Below are positions 18,131 through 27,354 of a DNA stretch of 64,000 bases, piece by piece. The stretch is from Lachnospiraceae bacterium. Its GTDB lineage: Bacteria; Bacillota; Clostridia; Lachnospirales; Lachnospiraceae. The number at the start of each line of letters is the position of its first letter. Within the stretch, counting starts at the first letter, position 1. The translations under genes were made by a program, and so were the position numbers. The notes beneath the pieces were generated by a model, which was not told the origin of the DNA, made no database searches, and was given only the letters and a program-made list of their open reading frames with translations. The stretch spans positions 43,299 to 107,298 of the forward strand of contig BLLW01000002.1 of NCBI GenBank assembly GCA_011959285.1. Direction: 5' to 3'.

Positions 18131-18663
18131 AAGCATGGAATCATTTTAAAACTATAACTTACCATAAATTTTTGGTGATGAAGGGCTGCTTTAAAGTAGG
18201 ACTATATAAACAGGGAATGCTCCACGACTTGTCAAAATACAGTCTCAGCGAGTTTCTGGTGGGAGCAAGGTACTATCAGGGAAACAGAAGCCCTAATAAT
18301 GCAGAAAGGGAAGCGATTGGCTATTCCTCTGCATGGCTGCATCACAAAGGACGTAATAAGCATCACTATGAATACTGGATTGACTATAGCACCAAAGACA
18401 TTGCAGGTGGGATGGCGCCGGCGCCTATGCCTGTAAAATATGTGGTGGAGATGCTCATGGACCGAATTGCAGCGTCGAAGGTCTATAATAAGGAACGGTA
18501 TACGGATGCTTCTCCGTGGGAGTACTACGCAAAGGGCAGGGAAAAGGTGCCGCTTCATCCAAAGACTAAAAAGCTTTTGGAAAAGCTTCTTCACATGCTT
18601 TCCGAACGGGGGGAAGATTACACTTTTGCCTACATCAGGAAAAAGCTTCTTCATAATGCGTAG
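18127..18663 (+). CDS. DUF5662 family protein
   Basis: 178 residues, 4-nt overlap with the GH13-like gene. A His-rich pattern is conserved: MLHDLSKYSLSEF (H33-D34), WLHHKGRNKHHYEYW (H72, H73, H79, H80). The HD dyad and later histidines resemble a metal site of HD-type hydrolases, but homology to HD proteins is only inferred. The C-terminal half is helical. Function unknown; tight coupling to the GH13-like protein suggests a joint role. Confidence is in the family assignment, not in any activity. Confidence 0.78.
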   Translation: MKAWNHFKTITYHKFLVMKGCFKVGLYKQGMLHDLSKYSLSEFLVGARYYQGNRSPNNAEREAIGYSSAWLHHKGRNKHHYEYWIDYSTKDIAGGMAPAPMPVKYVVEMLMDRIAASKVYNKERYTDASPWEYYAKGREKVPLHPKTKKLLEKLLHMLSERGEDYTFAYIRKKLLHNA

Positions 18664-18674
18664 ACCATGATTTC

Positions 18675-18702
18675 ACCATTTTTATCACTGCTGCATATGA
18701 TA
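18675..18702 (+). promoter_or_regulatory. Sigma-K-like promoter of the Cys/Gly-rich protein
   Basis: AC at 18675-18676, 17 nt, then CATATGATA (18694-18702), matching the late mother-cell pattern AC-N16/17-CATAnnnTA. The start codon is 29 nt downstream. No vegetative -35/-10 pair is obvious in the gap. Confidence 0.4.
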
Positions 18703-18730
18703 AAGCATATGAAAAAGGAGTGATAAAAAC

Positions 18731-19009
18731 ATGAATTGTCTGATTTGGGTATTATTACTATTATGCTGCGGAAATAACGGAAGTTGTTTTGACGGCGGAT
18801 GCGGATGTGGGCGTGAAAGAAATGAATGCAGAGAACGCGGCAGAGGAAACGATGGCTGTGGATGCGGCAGTGTGAATAACGGATGTGGAAACGAACGCCA
18901 CAACGAGAATGACTGCGGATGCAGAACAGAATTTCGTTCAGAACCTCGTTTTGAGCAAAGACCCTTTGTATTCAATCAGAACGCAGGATGCGGATGTGAT
19001 GAATCATAG
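18731..19009 (+). CDS. Small Cys/Gly-rich protein, putative spore-associated
   Basis: 92 residues with 14 cysteines, mostly in GCGCG-like pairs (GGCGCG, GCGCGS, CGCR, GCGCD), many Arg, Asn and Glu, and a short hydrophobic N-terminus (LIWVLLLLCC). A strong AAGGAG site stands 9 nt before the ATG. No known family is recognised with certainty. The composition resembles small cysteine-rich coat or exosporium proteins that become cross-linked by disulfides. The upstream sigma-K-like element supports expression in the mother cell, by inference. Overlapping low-complexity frames on the other strand are shadows. Confidence 0.72.
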   Translation: MNCLIWVLLLLCCGNNGSCFDGGCGCGRERNECRERGRGNDGCGCGSVNNGCGNERHNENDCGCRTEFRSEPRFEQRPFVFNQNAGCGCDES

Positions 19010-19042
19010 GAAAAGTTAGAAATAATTAAAATTTAATATTTA

Positions 19043-19095
19043 AAAATAAGAATGTCATGTTATAATAGCCTATGTATGCATGACATTCTTATTTT
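19043..19095. repeat. 17-bp inverted repeat enclosing an extended -10 element
   Basis: AAAATAAGAATGTCATG (19043-19059) and its exact complement (19079-19095), with a 19-nt loop. The loop contains TGTTATAAT, an extended -10 (TATAAT at 19061-19066). It could end transcription from the Cys-rich gene and also act as an operator for the gtrA-like promoter. No long T-run follows the second arm apart from its own TTTT. Confidence 0.65.
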
Positions 19096-19164
19096 ATGTA
19101 TACGAAATAATATTTTATACACAACAAAAGACACACCATATGTTGTCTTATGAACGGAGAAGTT

Positions 19165-19590
19165 ATGAAAAATTTGTTGAATCAAATTCTTAAATTTGGC
19201 ATTGTAGGTCTTTTTTGCTTTATTATTGATTTTGGAATCACTACCGGACTTGCCAATTTTCTTGGAGTGCATTATTTGTTTTCCAAGTTTCTTGGTTTCG
19301 TTATATCATCAGTTGTAAATTACCTTTTGAGCATCAAGTTTGTTTTTACTAAGAAGAAAGAGATGGATCAGAAGAAAGAATTTACAATTTTCTTGATTCT
19401 TTCCGCAGTCGGTCTTGCCATTAATGAAGTCGTCATGTTCCTCTGCATTGATGTGGTTTACAAAAACAGTGATGCACTGCAGGGGCTTGTTTCGGATGCG
19501 TTAATGGTTTCTATCGGCGCTATTGCCGCAACCGGTGTGGTTATGGTCTACAACTTTATTTCAAGAAAATTGTTTTTGGAAAGAAAATAG
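19165..19590 (+). CDS. GtrA-family membrane protein
   Basis: 141 residues from the ATG at 19165, which has GGAG 6 nt upstream; the in-frame ATG at 19150 has none. Four membrane segments, with GtrA features FGIVGLFCFIIDFGITTGLAN, SKFLGFVISSVVNYLLSIKFVF and a last helix MVYNFISRKLFLERK. GtrA-like proteins are thought to flip or pass polyprenyl-linked sugars for surface glycosylation. No glycosyltransferase is adjacent. It is followed 3 nt later by an uncharacterised gene. Confidence 0.88.
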   Translation: MKNLLNQILKFGIVGLFCFIIDFGITTGLANFLGVHYLFSKFLGFVISSVVNYLLSIKFVFTKKKEMDQKKEFTIFLILSAVGLAINEVVMFLCIDVVYKNSDALQGLVSDALMVSIGAIAATGVVMVYNFISRKLFLERK

Positions 19591-19593
19591 GCA

Positions 19594-20337
19594 ATGGACG
19601 CAAAGCGTTTTGAGGAAATAAGAAATAACATTGCCGGAGTGGAAAGAGCGCGCTGTGGAATAGGAACTTTGCAGGAAAAGACAGTTCATGCAATACTGAA
19701 AGACTACTATGCGCCAGATAAGGACATGCAGGAAATTTGGGTGGGCGGATATGTTGCAGATATTTATACCGGCAAGGAAATTATAGAGATTCAGACCGCT
19801 GGTTTTGATAAACTCAGGAGTAAACTGGATTCTTTTCTGCCGCATCATCAGGTGACAATTGTGCATCCGATTCCCAGAATCAAATATTTGATCTGGATGG
19901 ACGAAGAGACAAAGGAATACTCTAAACCCAGAAAAAGCAACGTAAAGGGCTCTGTTTACAGGGCTTTTTATGAGTTATACAAGATAAAGCCTTATCTGTC
20001 TGATGAAAATCTTCATCTTTGCTTTCCACTATTGGAATTGGAAGAATACAGGCTCCTTAATGGTTGGAGTAAAGACAGGAAACGGGGATCACGGCGTTAT
20101 GACAGGATTCCAACTGCACTGTTGGGGGAAGTGAGGATTGACTGTGTCAGCGATTATGCAAGCCTCATTCCAGATGGTCTTCTGGAACCCTTTACCGTGC
20201 AGGAATTTGGAAAAGCAGTGGGGGAGCGGAAAGAAACGGCAGCAAAGGTTTTACATATTCTGAATTATCTTCATGTGATCGAGCGGCGTGAAAACAGGGG
20301 AAGAGCCTACACTTATTGTACAGTAAAGAAAGGTTGA
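19594..20337 (+). CDS. Uncharacterised protein with possible PD-(D/E)XK fold and C-terminal winged helix
   Basis: 247 residues, not assigned to a named family. The N-terminal half has ERARCGIGTLQEKTVHAILK, then IWVGGYVADIYTGKEIIEIQ (D56, E65, Q67), then a basic helix FDKLRSKLDSFL. The order D-x8-E-x-Q/K followed by a helix is reminiscent of PD-(D/E)XK nucleases, with Q in place of K. The middle is basic (DRKRGSRRYDR). The last ~60 residues (EPFTVQEFGKAVGERKETAAKVLHILN then YLHVIERRENRGRAYTY; key positions only) look like a winged helix-turn-helix. It is followed by miaB with almost no gap. Nucleic-acid processing is a guess. Confidence 0.6.
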   Translation: MDAKRFEEIRNNIAGVERARCGIGTLQEKTVHAILKDYYAPDKDMQEIWVGGYVADIYTGKEIIEIQTAGFDKLRSKLDSFLPHHQVTIVHPIPRIKYLIWMDEETKEYSKPRKSNVKGSVYRAFYELYKIKPYLSDENLHLCFPLLELEEYRLLNGWSKDRKRGSRRYDRIPTALLGEVRIDCVSDYASLIPDGLLEPFTVQEFGKAVGERKETAAKVLHILNYLHVIERRENRGRAYTYCTVKKG

Positions 20338-20345
20338 TTATCGTT

Positions 20346-21770
20346 ATGAGAATTACCGAAAAGTATAAAGGACAGGAAGAAACAGTCCGTCAGATTGCCT
20401 ATATAGAAAAAGCAGGCGTTTATGTGGAAGCATTATCTCATAAACTGGGGCGGAAACCCGCCTGCTGTGTGACGACATTTGGATGCCAGATGAATGCCAG
20501 AGATTCAGAAAAACTGGCGGGCATACTTGAAAAGGTAGGATATGAGCTTACAGAAGAGGAAAATGCGGATTTTGTCATTTTTAATACTTGTACGGTCAGA
20601 GACAATGCCAATCAGCGTGTGTACGGGCGCCTTGGGCATCTAAACAGTCTGAAGAAGAAAAATCCCCACATGAAGATTGCGCTATGCGGATGTATGATGC
20701 AGGAGCCTTCTGTGATAGATAAAATCTGTCAGAGTTATCGTTTTGTGGATTTGGTCTTTGGCACGCATAACATCTATAAGTTTGCCGAGCTGTTGGTAAG
20801 AATGTTTGAATCTGACCAAATGGTGGTGGATATATGGGAAGATACCGATCAGATTGTGGAAGATCTTCCGGTTGAACGAAAATATCCTTTTAAATCAGGA
20901 ATCAATATTATGTTCGGATGTAATAATTTCTGCAGCTACTGTATCGTGCCTTATGTAAGAGGGCGGGAGCGGAGCCGTAGTCCGGAGGATATTATAGCGG
21001 AAATAAAAACGCTGGTTTCTGACGGTGTGGCAGAAGTCATGCTCCTTGGACAGAACGTAAATTCCTATGGAAAAAATTTATTTCCCCCCATGACCTTTGC
21101 GCAACTCCTTAAGGAAGTGGAACAGATTGATGGACTAAAGCGAATCCGCTTTATGACCTCCCATCCTAAAGACTTGTCTGATGAATTGATTCAGGTAATG
21201 AAAGAATCAAAAAAGATATGCAGGCATCTACATTTGCCGCTGCAGTCAGGTTCTACCCGAATCTTAAACGCCATGAATAGACGTTACACCAAAGAACAGT
21301 ATTTGGCGCTTGCAGATAAAATAAGGAAAGAAATACCGGATATCGCGATTACCACCGACATCATCGTGGGATTTCCCGGGGAAGAGGCAAAGGATGTGGA
21401 AGAGACCATAGATGTGATCAGGAAGGTGCAGTATGATAATGCCTTTACCTTTATCTATTCAAAACGGACAGGAACGCCAGCGGCATCTATGGAAAATCAG
21501 GTGCCTGATGCAGTTGTCAGGGAAGGTTTTGACCGGGTTCTTAAGGTGGTGCAGGATACCGCAAGAGAAAGGGTAGGTCTGTTACAGGGACAGGTGCTGG
21601 ATGCGCTGGTGGAAGAGGTAAATGAGCAGGATCAAAGCCTAATGACAGGGCGGCTATCCAATAATACGATTGTGCATTTTAAGGGAGATGAAAGTCTGAT
21701 CGGGCAGATTGTGCCGATATATTTAAAGGAGTGTCACGGCTTTTATTATCTGGGTGAAATACAAGAATAG
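20346..21770 (+). CDS. miaB: tRNA-2-methylthio-N6-dimethylallyladenosine synthase
   Basis: About 475 residues. N-terminal MTTase domain with TFGCQMNARDSEKLAG, FNTCTVRDNANQRVYGRLG and ALCGCMMQE supplies three Cys for one cluster. The radical SAM motif is CNNFCSYCIVPYVRGRERSR. A TRAM domain closes the protein. It adds a methylthio group to i6A37 of tRNAs, acting after MiaA, which is encoded downstream. The start at 20346 is the first well-placed ATG; TTG at 20334 and ATG at 20316 are in frame but either crowd or precede the AAAGG site. Confidence 0.95.
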   Translation: MRITEKYKGQEETVRQIAYIEKAGVYVEALSHKLGRKPACCVTTFGCQMNARDSEKLAGILEKVGYELTEEENADFVIFNTCTVRDNANQRVYGRLGHLNSLKKKNPHMKIALCGCMMQEPSVIDKICQSYRFVDLVFGTHNIYKFAELLVRMFESDQMVVDIWEDTDQIVEDLPVERKYPFKSGINIMFGCNNFCSYCIVPYVRGRERSRSPEDIIAEIKTLVSDGVAEVMLLGQNVNSYGKNLFPPMTFAQLLKEVEQIDGLKRIRFMTSHPKDLSDELIQVMKESKKICRHLHLPLQSGSTRILNAMNRRYTKEQYLALADKIRKEIPDIAITTDIIVGFPGEEAKDVEETIDVIRKVQYDNAFTFIYSKRTGTPAASMENQVPDAVVREGFDRVLKVVQDTARERVGLLQGQVLDALVEEVNEQDQSLMTGRLSNNTIVHFKGDESLIGQIVPIYLKECHGFYYLGEIQE

Positions 21771-21785
21771 GCGGACGGTGAAAAA

Positions 21786-24431
21786 ATGGCAGAGCTAACA
21801 CCAATGATGAAGCAGTATCTGGAAACCAAAAAGGAATATCCTGATTGTATTCTTTTTTATAGGCTGGGGGACTTTTATGAGATGTTTTTTGAGGATGCCC
21901 TTACTGCATCTAAGGAACTGGAGATTACGCTTACAGGCAAAAACTGCGGTCTTGAGGAAAGAGCGCCTATGTGCGGCATTCCCTATCATGCAGTGGAAGG
22001 ATACTTAAATAAGCTGGTTTCAAAAGGCTATAAAGTGGCAATCTGTGAACAAATGGAAGACCCTAAACAGGCGAAGGGACTTGTAAAGAGAGATGTGACG
22101 CGGATCGTAACCCCGGGTACCAATCTTAATGTTCAGGGAATAGAGGAAGGGCGCAATAATTTTATCATGAGTATTGCTTATTTCCAAGGGAAAAGCGGTA
22201 TTTCTATTGCAGATGTGACCACCGGTGACTATTATCTGACGGAGACGGAAGATAATAAGAAGCTTCTGGATGAAATCAATAAGTATGATCCAAGTGAAAT
22301 TATATGTAACGATGCCTTTTTAGTGAGTGGCATTGATGTAGAAGATTTAAAAGGGCGGCTGCACATTGCGGTATATCCCCTTGAGCCTCATTTTTTTGAC
22401 GAAGACAGGTGCAGAAAAAGCCTGTTGAAGCATTTCCATGTAACCTCCCTGCAGGGGATGGGGGTTGAAGACTTTCCTTCCGGTCTGATTGCTGCCGGAA
22501 GCCTGATGCTATATTTGACCGATACCCAGAAAACCTCCCTTGCGCATTTTACCCATTTGTACCCGTACCTCACCAGCAGGTATATGCTCCTTGACAGTTC
22601 AACCAGAAGAAATTTGGAACTTACCGAGACGCTGCGGGAAAAACAAAAAAGAGGCTCCCTTTTGTGGGTGCTTGATAAGACTAGGACAGCAATGGGGGCA
22701 AGGAGCCTTAGACAGAATTTAGAGCAGCCACTGATTGACAAGGTACAGATTGAGCGGCGCTTAGACGGTGTGGAGGCATTGTCAAAGGCGGCAATGGCAA
22801 GAGATGAAATTAGGGAATATTTAAATCCAATTTATGATCTTGAACGGCTTTTAGGAAAGGTCAGTTACAAAACTGCAAATCCAAGAGATTTGATTGCTTT
22901 TCGAAATTCCCTCCAGATGATTCCTCATATCAAGACCATTTTAGGGGACTTTCATGAGGAATTGCTTGCAGGTATCAGGGAAGAAATGGATGATCTTTCT
23001 GATATCTGCACATTGATTGAAAAGGCGATTGAAGATGAACCCCCTATTGCCATCAAGGAGGGCGGTATTATCCGGTGTGGTTTTGATGAAACCATTGACA
23101 ACTTAAGAAATGCCAAGACCGAAGGAAAGGATTGGCTGGCAAAACTGGAGGAGGAAGATAAGGAACGGACCGGAATCAAGAATCTTAAGATTCGCTATAA
23201 TAAGGTGTTCGGTTATTATTATGAAGTAACTAATTCTTACAAGGATATGGTGCCCGATGATTACATTCGTAAGCAGACCCTCGCCAACGCAGAACGTTAT
23301 ACCAATGCAAGACTGAAAGAACTGGAGGATACGATTTTAAATGCAGAGGATAAGTTATTTACGCTGGAATTTGATTTGTTCTGTCAGATTAGAGATGCTA
23401 TAGCAGGAGAGATGGAGCGGATTCAGAGAACAGCCAAGGCGGTTGCCAAGCTGGATGTGCTGGCTTCTCTTTCCCTCGTTGCAGAGCGGAATCATTTTGT
23501 CCGACCATCTATCAATGAGAAGGGAATCATTGATATCAAATCGGGGAGGCATCCGGTGGTCGAACAGATGCTTTCTGATGATATGTTCATATCCAACGAC
23601 ACGTATCTGGATAATCACAAGTATTGCGTAGCCGTCATCACAGGACCTAATATGGCGGGAAAGTCCACTTATATGCGGCAGGTGGCGCTAATTGTGCTGA
23701 TGGCGCAGATTGGCTGTTTTGTCCCGGCGTCTAGTGCCAATATTGGACTGGTGGACCGTATTTTTACAAGAGTAGGGGCATCTGATGACCTTGCCAGCGG
23801 GCAGAGCACCTTTATGGTGGAGATGAATGAGGTTGCCAACATTTTAAGGAATGCGACCTCCGACAGTCTGCTTATTTTGGATGAGATTGGGCGGGGAACC
23901 TCTACTTTTGACGGGCTTAGTATCGCTTGGGCAGTAATCGAGCACATTAGTAATAAAAAGCTTTTAGGCGCAAAGACTTTATTTGCTACCCACTATCATG
24001 AACTTACAGAGTTAGAGGGCAAGATGAATAATGTAAACAATTACTGCATTGCCGTCAAGGAAAAGGGGGACGATATTGTATTCCTGCGTAAAATCATTAA
24101 AGGCGGTGCAGATAAAAGCTATGGTATTCAGGTCGCCAGACTTGCAGGCGTACCAGAGATGGTTACCGACAGGGCAAAAGAAATCGTGGCGCAGCTGTGT
24201 GACAACGATATTCTTGAAAAGGTACAGAACATAGCGGTGGACCAAAAAGAGGGGAAGCATAAGCCTGTAAAATATGATGAGGTGGATTTGAGTCAGATGT
24301 CGCTGTTTGATACTGTAAAAGACGAGGACGTGATAAATGAGCTCAAGGAGATTGATGTATCCAATCTTACCCCCTTAGATGCACTGAACACACTGTATCG
24401 TCTACAGAACAAATTAAAGAACAGATGGTAA
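21786..24431 (+). CDS. mutS: DNA mismatch repair protein MutS
   Basis: 881 residues, full length. The mismatch-reading Phe-x-Glu is F30-Y-E32 in GDFYEMF. The ATPase domain has Walker A GPNMAGKS (620-627), Walker B LLILDEIGRGTSTFDG and the ATHYHELTELE segment. A C-terminal tail ends SLFDTVKDEDVINEL. It binds mismatches as a dimer and recruits MutL. It is the centre of a miaB-mutS-mutL-miaA operon, 15 nt after miaB and followed by mutL. Confidence 0.97.
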   Translation: MAELTPMMKQYLETKKEYPDCILFYRLGDFYEMFFEDALTASKELEITLTGKNCGLEERAPMCGIPYHAVEGYLNKLVSKGYKVAICEQMEDPKQAKGLVKRDVTRIVTPGTNLNVQGIEEGRNNFIMSIAYFQGKSGISIADVTTGDYYLTETEDNKKLLDEINKYDPSEIICNDAFLVSGIDVEDLKGRLHIAVYPLEPHFFDEDRCRKSLLKHFHVTSLQGMGVEDFPSGLIAAGSLMLYLTDTQKTSLAHFTHLYPYLTSRYMLLDSSTRRNLELTETLREKQKRGSLLWVLDKTRTAMGARSLRQNLEQPLIDKVQIERRLDGVEALSKAAMARDEIREYLNPIYDLERLLGKVSYKTANPRDLIAFRNSLQMIPHIKTILGDFHEELLAGIREEMDDLSDICTLIEKAIEDEPPIAIKEGGIIRCGFDETIDNLRNAKTEGKDWLAKLEEEDKERTGIKNLKIRYNKVFGYYYEVTNSYKDMVPDDYIRKQTLANAERYTNARLKELEDTILNAEDKLFTLEFDLFCQIRDAIAGEMERIQRTAKAVAKLDVLASLSLVAERNHFVRPSINEKGIIDIKSGRHPVVEQMLSDDMFISNDTYLDNHKYCVAVITGPNMAGKSTYMRQVALIVLMAQIGCFVPASSANIGLVDRIFTRVGASDDLASGQSTFMVEMNEVANILRNATSDSLLILDEIGRGTSTFDGLSIAWAVIEHISNKKLLGAKTLFATHYHELTELEGKMNNVNNYCIAVKEKGDDIVFLRKIIKGGADKSYGIQVARLAGVPEMVTDRAKEIVAQLCDNDILEKVQNIAVDQKEGKHKPVKYDEVDLSQMSLFDTVKDEDVINELKEIDVSNLTPLDALNTLYRLQNKLKNRW

Positions 24432-24466
24432 TATGTGCCGCCTTCTGCGGCAGAATGCGAGGAATT

Positions 24467-26371
24467 ATGCCTGTTATTCATTTATTGAGCCAGAATACAA
24501 TCGATAAGATTGCCGCGGGAGAAGTGGTGGAACGCCCTTTAAGCGTGGTGAAAGAGCTTACCGAGAATGCCATTGATGCAGGAGCAGCCGCCATTACGGT
24601 GGAAATAAAGGATGGTGGAATTTCACTGATCAGAGTGACTGACAATGGGTGTGGAATTGAAAAGGAACAGGTGAGAAAAGCGTTCCTTCGGCATGCCACC
24701 AGCAAAATTACTTCTATCGAGGACCTTGATTATGTAAAAAGCTTAGGTTTCCGGGGAGAGGCGTTATCCAGTATTGCGGCTGTAGCACAGGTAGAGGTCA
24801 TCACAAAAATCAAAGAAGATTTAACCGGGGTGCGGTTTCAGATTGCAGGGGGATGTGAAGAAGAGTTAGAGGAGGTAGGCGCTCCGGATGGCACTACTTT
24901 TCTGGTGCATAATCTCTTTTTTAACACGCCGGTAAGAAAAAAATTTTTAAAACAACCCCAGACGGAAGGAAGTTATGTGGCAGATATGATGGAACATCTG
25001 GCGCTGTCCCGACCAGATATTGCCATTAAGTTTATTCAGAACGGTCAAATCAAGTTTCACACGTCAGGGAATGGCAATTTAAAAGAAGTGATTTATCGGA
25101 TTTATGGAAAGGACGTGACCGGCGCACTGCTCCCATTTACCTATGAAGATAATGGATTGTCTATCAGCGGTTTTTTAGGTAAACCGGAATTGAACCGTTC
25201 TAACCGGAATTTCGAGACCTATTTCGTCAATGGACGTTATGTAAGAAATGATATTCTTACCAAAGCAGTGGAAGAAGGGTACAAAGCTTATCTGATGCAG
25301 CATAAATTTCCCTTCTTTGTGCTTCATTTTACGATGGCGCCAGATATGCTTGATGTCAATGTACATCCGGCAAAAATGGAAATACGTCTGATACGTGGAA
25401 GCGAGCTTTACGAGCAGATTTCCAAGGCAGTGGCGGTAAAGCTCGGTGAAAGGGAACTGATTCCTGATATTAAGCTGACGGAAGAAGAAAAGGAACCAAA
25501 ACAAGTACCCAAAACCCCAGAACCCTTTGAGATAAGACGTTCTGCTATGGTGATGGAAGAGCGGGGAGAATATCGAACTGCGGCAGCAACGAAAGAATTG
25601 CCCAGAGAACCGAAGGCAGGGGAACTCTTGCAGAAGGTAGTGCAAAACAGGGTCATAGGCAATGAAAATGCAGTGGATATCGCGGGAAATGAAGGGATTC
25701 ATGCAAATGTCATCAAAGCAAAAGACCATATATTGGTAGAAAAGCCATCACAGCTTAATCTGTTTGAAGAAAAATTCCTGACTAGGGAAGCCAAAAATGA
25801 GTATCGGATCTTAGGTCAGATTTTTGACACTTATTGGCTGGTGGCATTTAAAGATAAATTGTTTATCGTGGACCAGCATGCTGCCCATGAGAAGGTGAAA
25901 TATGAACGCCTTGTGAAAGAGCTTGAAGAAAAGAAAATCTCTTCACAAATGTTGAATCCTCCTGTGATTCTGACACTGTCAGGGAGAGAAGAGACATTGG
26001 TGTTTGAATACCGCTCTTATTTTAAGGAACTGGGATTTGAAATAGAAGACTTTGGCGGCAGTTCCGTTGCGGTAAGGAGTATGCCGGTTGACTTATACGG
26101 CTGCGATGAGAAGGAGCTTTTTACGGATATACTGGATGAACTTTCAGAAAACGAGGCAAAGGGAACACCAGCGGTAATTTTGCATAAACTTGCCTCTATG
26201 GCCTGTAAATCGGCTGTAAAAGGAAACAATAAGTTGGACCAGAAGGAAATGGAAACACTGCTTGAGGAATTGTTTACGCTTGACAATCCTTATCATTGTC
26301 CCCATGGTCGTCCTACCATCATATCCATGAGTAAATATGAGATTGAAAAGAAGTTTAAACGGATTATTTAA
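24467..26371 (+). CDS. mutL: DNA mismatch repair protein MutL
   Basis: About 634 residues from the ATG at 24467 (PVIHLLSQNTIDKIAAGEVV), with GAGGAA just upstream; in-frame ATGs at 24425 and 24455 would add unconserved residues. GHKL ATPase motifs are ENAIDAGA, DNGCGI, RHATSKI and GFRGEAL. The C-terminal domain carries the endonuclease motif DQHAAHEKVKYE, plus ACKSAVK and CPHGRPT for metal binding. MutL here should therefore nick DNA itself, as expected for bacteria without MutH. Confidence 0.96.
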   Translation: MPVIHLLSQNTIDKIAAGEVVERPLSVVKELTENAIDAGAAAITVEIKDGGISLIRVTDNGCGIEKEQVRKAFLRHATSKITSIEDLDYVKSLGFRGEALSSIAAVAQVEVITKIKEDLTGVRFQIAGGCEEELEEVGAPDGTTFLVHNLFFNTPVRKKFLKQPQTEGSYVADMMEHLALSRPDIAIKFIQNGQIKFHTSGNGNLKEVIYRIYGKDVTGALLPFTYEDNGLSISGFLGKPELNRSNRNFETYFVNGRYVRNDILTKAVEEGYKAYLMQHKFPFFVLHFTMAPDMLDVNVHPAKMEIRLIRGSELYEQISKAVAVKLGERELIPDIKLTEEEKEPKQVPKTPEPFEIRRSAMVMEERGEYRTAAATKELPREPKAGELLQKVVQNRVIGNENAVDIAGNEGIHANVIKAKDHILVEKPSQLNLFEEKFLTREAKNEYRILGQIFDTYWLVAFKDKLFIVDQHAAHEKVKYERLVKELEEKKISSQMLNPPVILTLSGREETLVFEYRSYFKELGFEIEDFGGSSVAVRSMPVDLYGCDEKELFTDILDELSENEAKGTPAVILHKLASMACKSAVKGNNKLDQKEMETLLEELFTLDNPYHCPHGRPTIISMSKYEIEKKFKRII

Positions 26372-26388
26372 AGTAAACGAGGAAGGAA

Positions 26389-27339
26389 ATGAGCTGCAAA
26401 AATAAGTTGATCATTCTTACTGGTCCTACGGCTGTGGGAAAAACTGCATTATCGATTCAGCTTGCCAAACGCATAGGAGGAGAAATCGTTTCGGCTGATT
26501 CTATGCAGGTTTATAAATACATGGATATAGGTTCTGCAAAAATAGAGAAAGAGGAGATGGGGGGGATCTCCCACCATTTGATTGATATTCTTGATCCGGG
26601 CGATGAATTTCATGTATTTCGTTTTCAGGAAATGGCAAAAGAGGCAATGGCGGGGATTTATGCCCGCGGACATGTGCCCATTATTGTGGGAGGCACAGGA
26701 TTTTATATTCAGGCGCTCTTGTATGATATTTCTTTTGGGCAGGAGGAAGATCACAGTGCCATAAGAGAAAAGTTGGAAATGGCGGCAAGAGAAAAGGGCA
26801 GTGCATTTTTACATGCATGTCTTAAAAAGGTAGATCCTGAATCGGCAAAGATAATCCATCCTAACAATCAGAAGCGCATCATCAGGGCATTAGAGTTTTA
26901 CCAATTAAGCAAAACGCCTATTTCTGAACATAATAAAAGAGAACGGGAAAAGGAGGCGGCATATGATTTTTGCTATTTTGTGCTGAATGATGACCGGAAT
27001 CTGCTCTATCGTAAAATCGACCGGCGGGTGGATAATATGCTGGAAAAGGGATTAGTGGAAGAAGTCAGAAAGCTAAAGGAAATGGGCTTCTCTAAAGATA
27101 TGGTTTCCATGCAGGGGCTGGGTTATAAGGAAATTTTTTCTTACTTGGACGGCGCATGTACTCTTGATGAGGCAGTTTACCTGATTAAGCGTGATACAAG
27201 GCATTTTGCCAAAAGGCAACTGACTTGGTTTAGACGGGAGCGGGATGTAGTCTGGATCGAAAAGCAAGCTTTTTCATACGATGAAGATAAGATTTTGGCC
27301 TGCATGATGGAACATTTTGACAGATTGCAGAAAAAATAG
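26389..27339 (+). CDS. miaA: tRNA dimethylallyltransferase
   Basis: 316 residues. P-loop GPTAVGKTALS near the N-terminus, DSMQVYKYMDIGSAK substrate motif, IIVGGTGFYIQALLY and the NQKRIIRALEFY segment are standard for MiaA. It prenylates A37 of tRNAs reading UNN codons; MiaB from the same operon then modifies the product. The start ATG follows GAGGAAGGAA. A 15-nt gap leads to the next gene. Confidence 0.96.
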   Translation: MSCKNKLIILTGPTAVGKTALSIQLAKRIGGEIVSADSMQVYKYMDIGSAKIEKEEMGGISHHLIDILDPGDEFHVFRFQEMAKEAMAGIYARGHVPIIVGGTGFYIQALLYDISFGQEEDHSAIREKLEMAAREKGSAFLHACLKKVDPESAKIIHPNNQKRIIRALEFYQLSKTPISEHNKREREKEAAYDFCYFVLNDDRNLLYRKIDRRVDNMLEKGLVEEVRKLKEMGFSKDMVSMQGLGYKEIFSYLDGACTLDEAVYLIKRDTRHFAKRQLTWFRRERDVVWIEKQAFSYDEDKILACMMEHFDRLQKK

Positions 27340-27354
27340 AAAGGATATTGGGAA

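Noticed and set aside
25175..25729. Minus-strand 184-codon frame inside mutL
   Set aside because: Antisense shadow of mutL with Phe/His-rich composition and no ribosome site.
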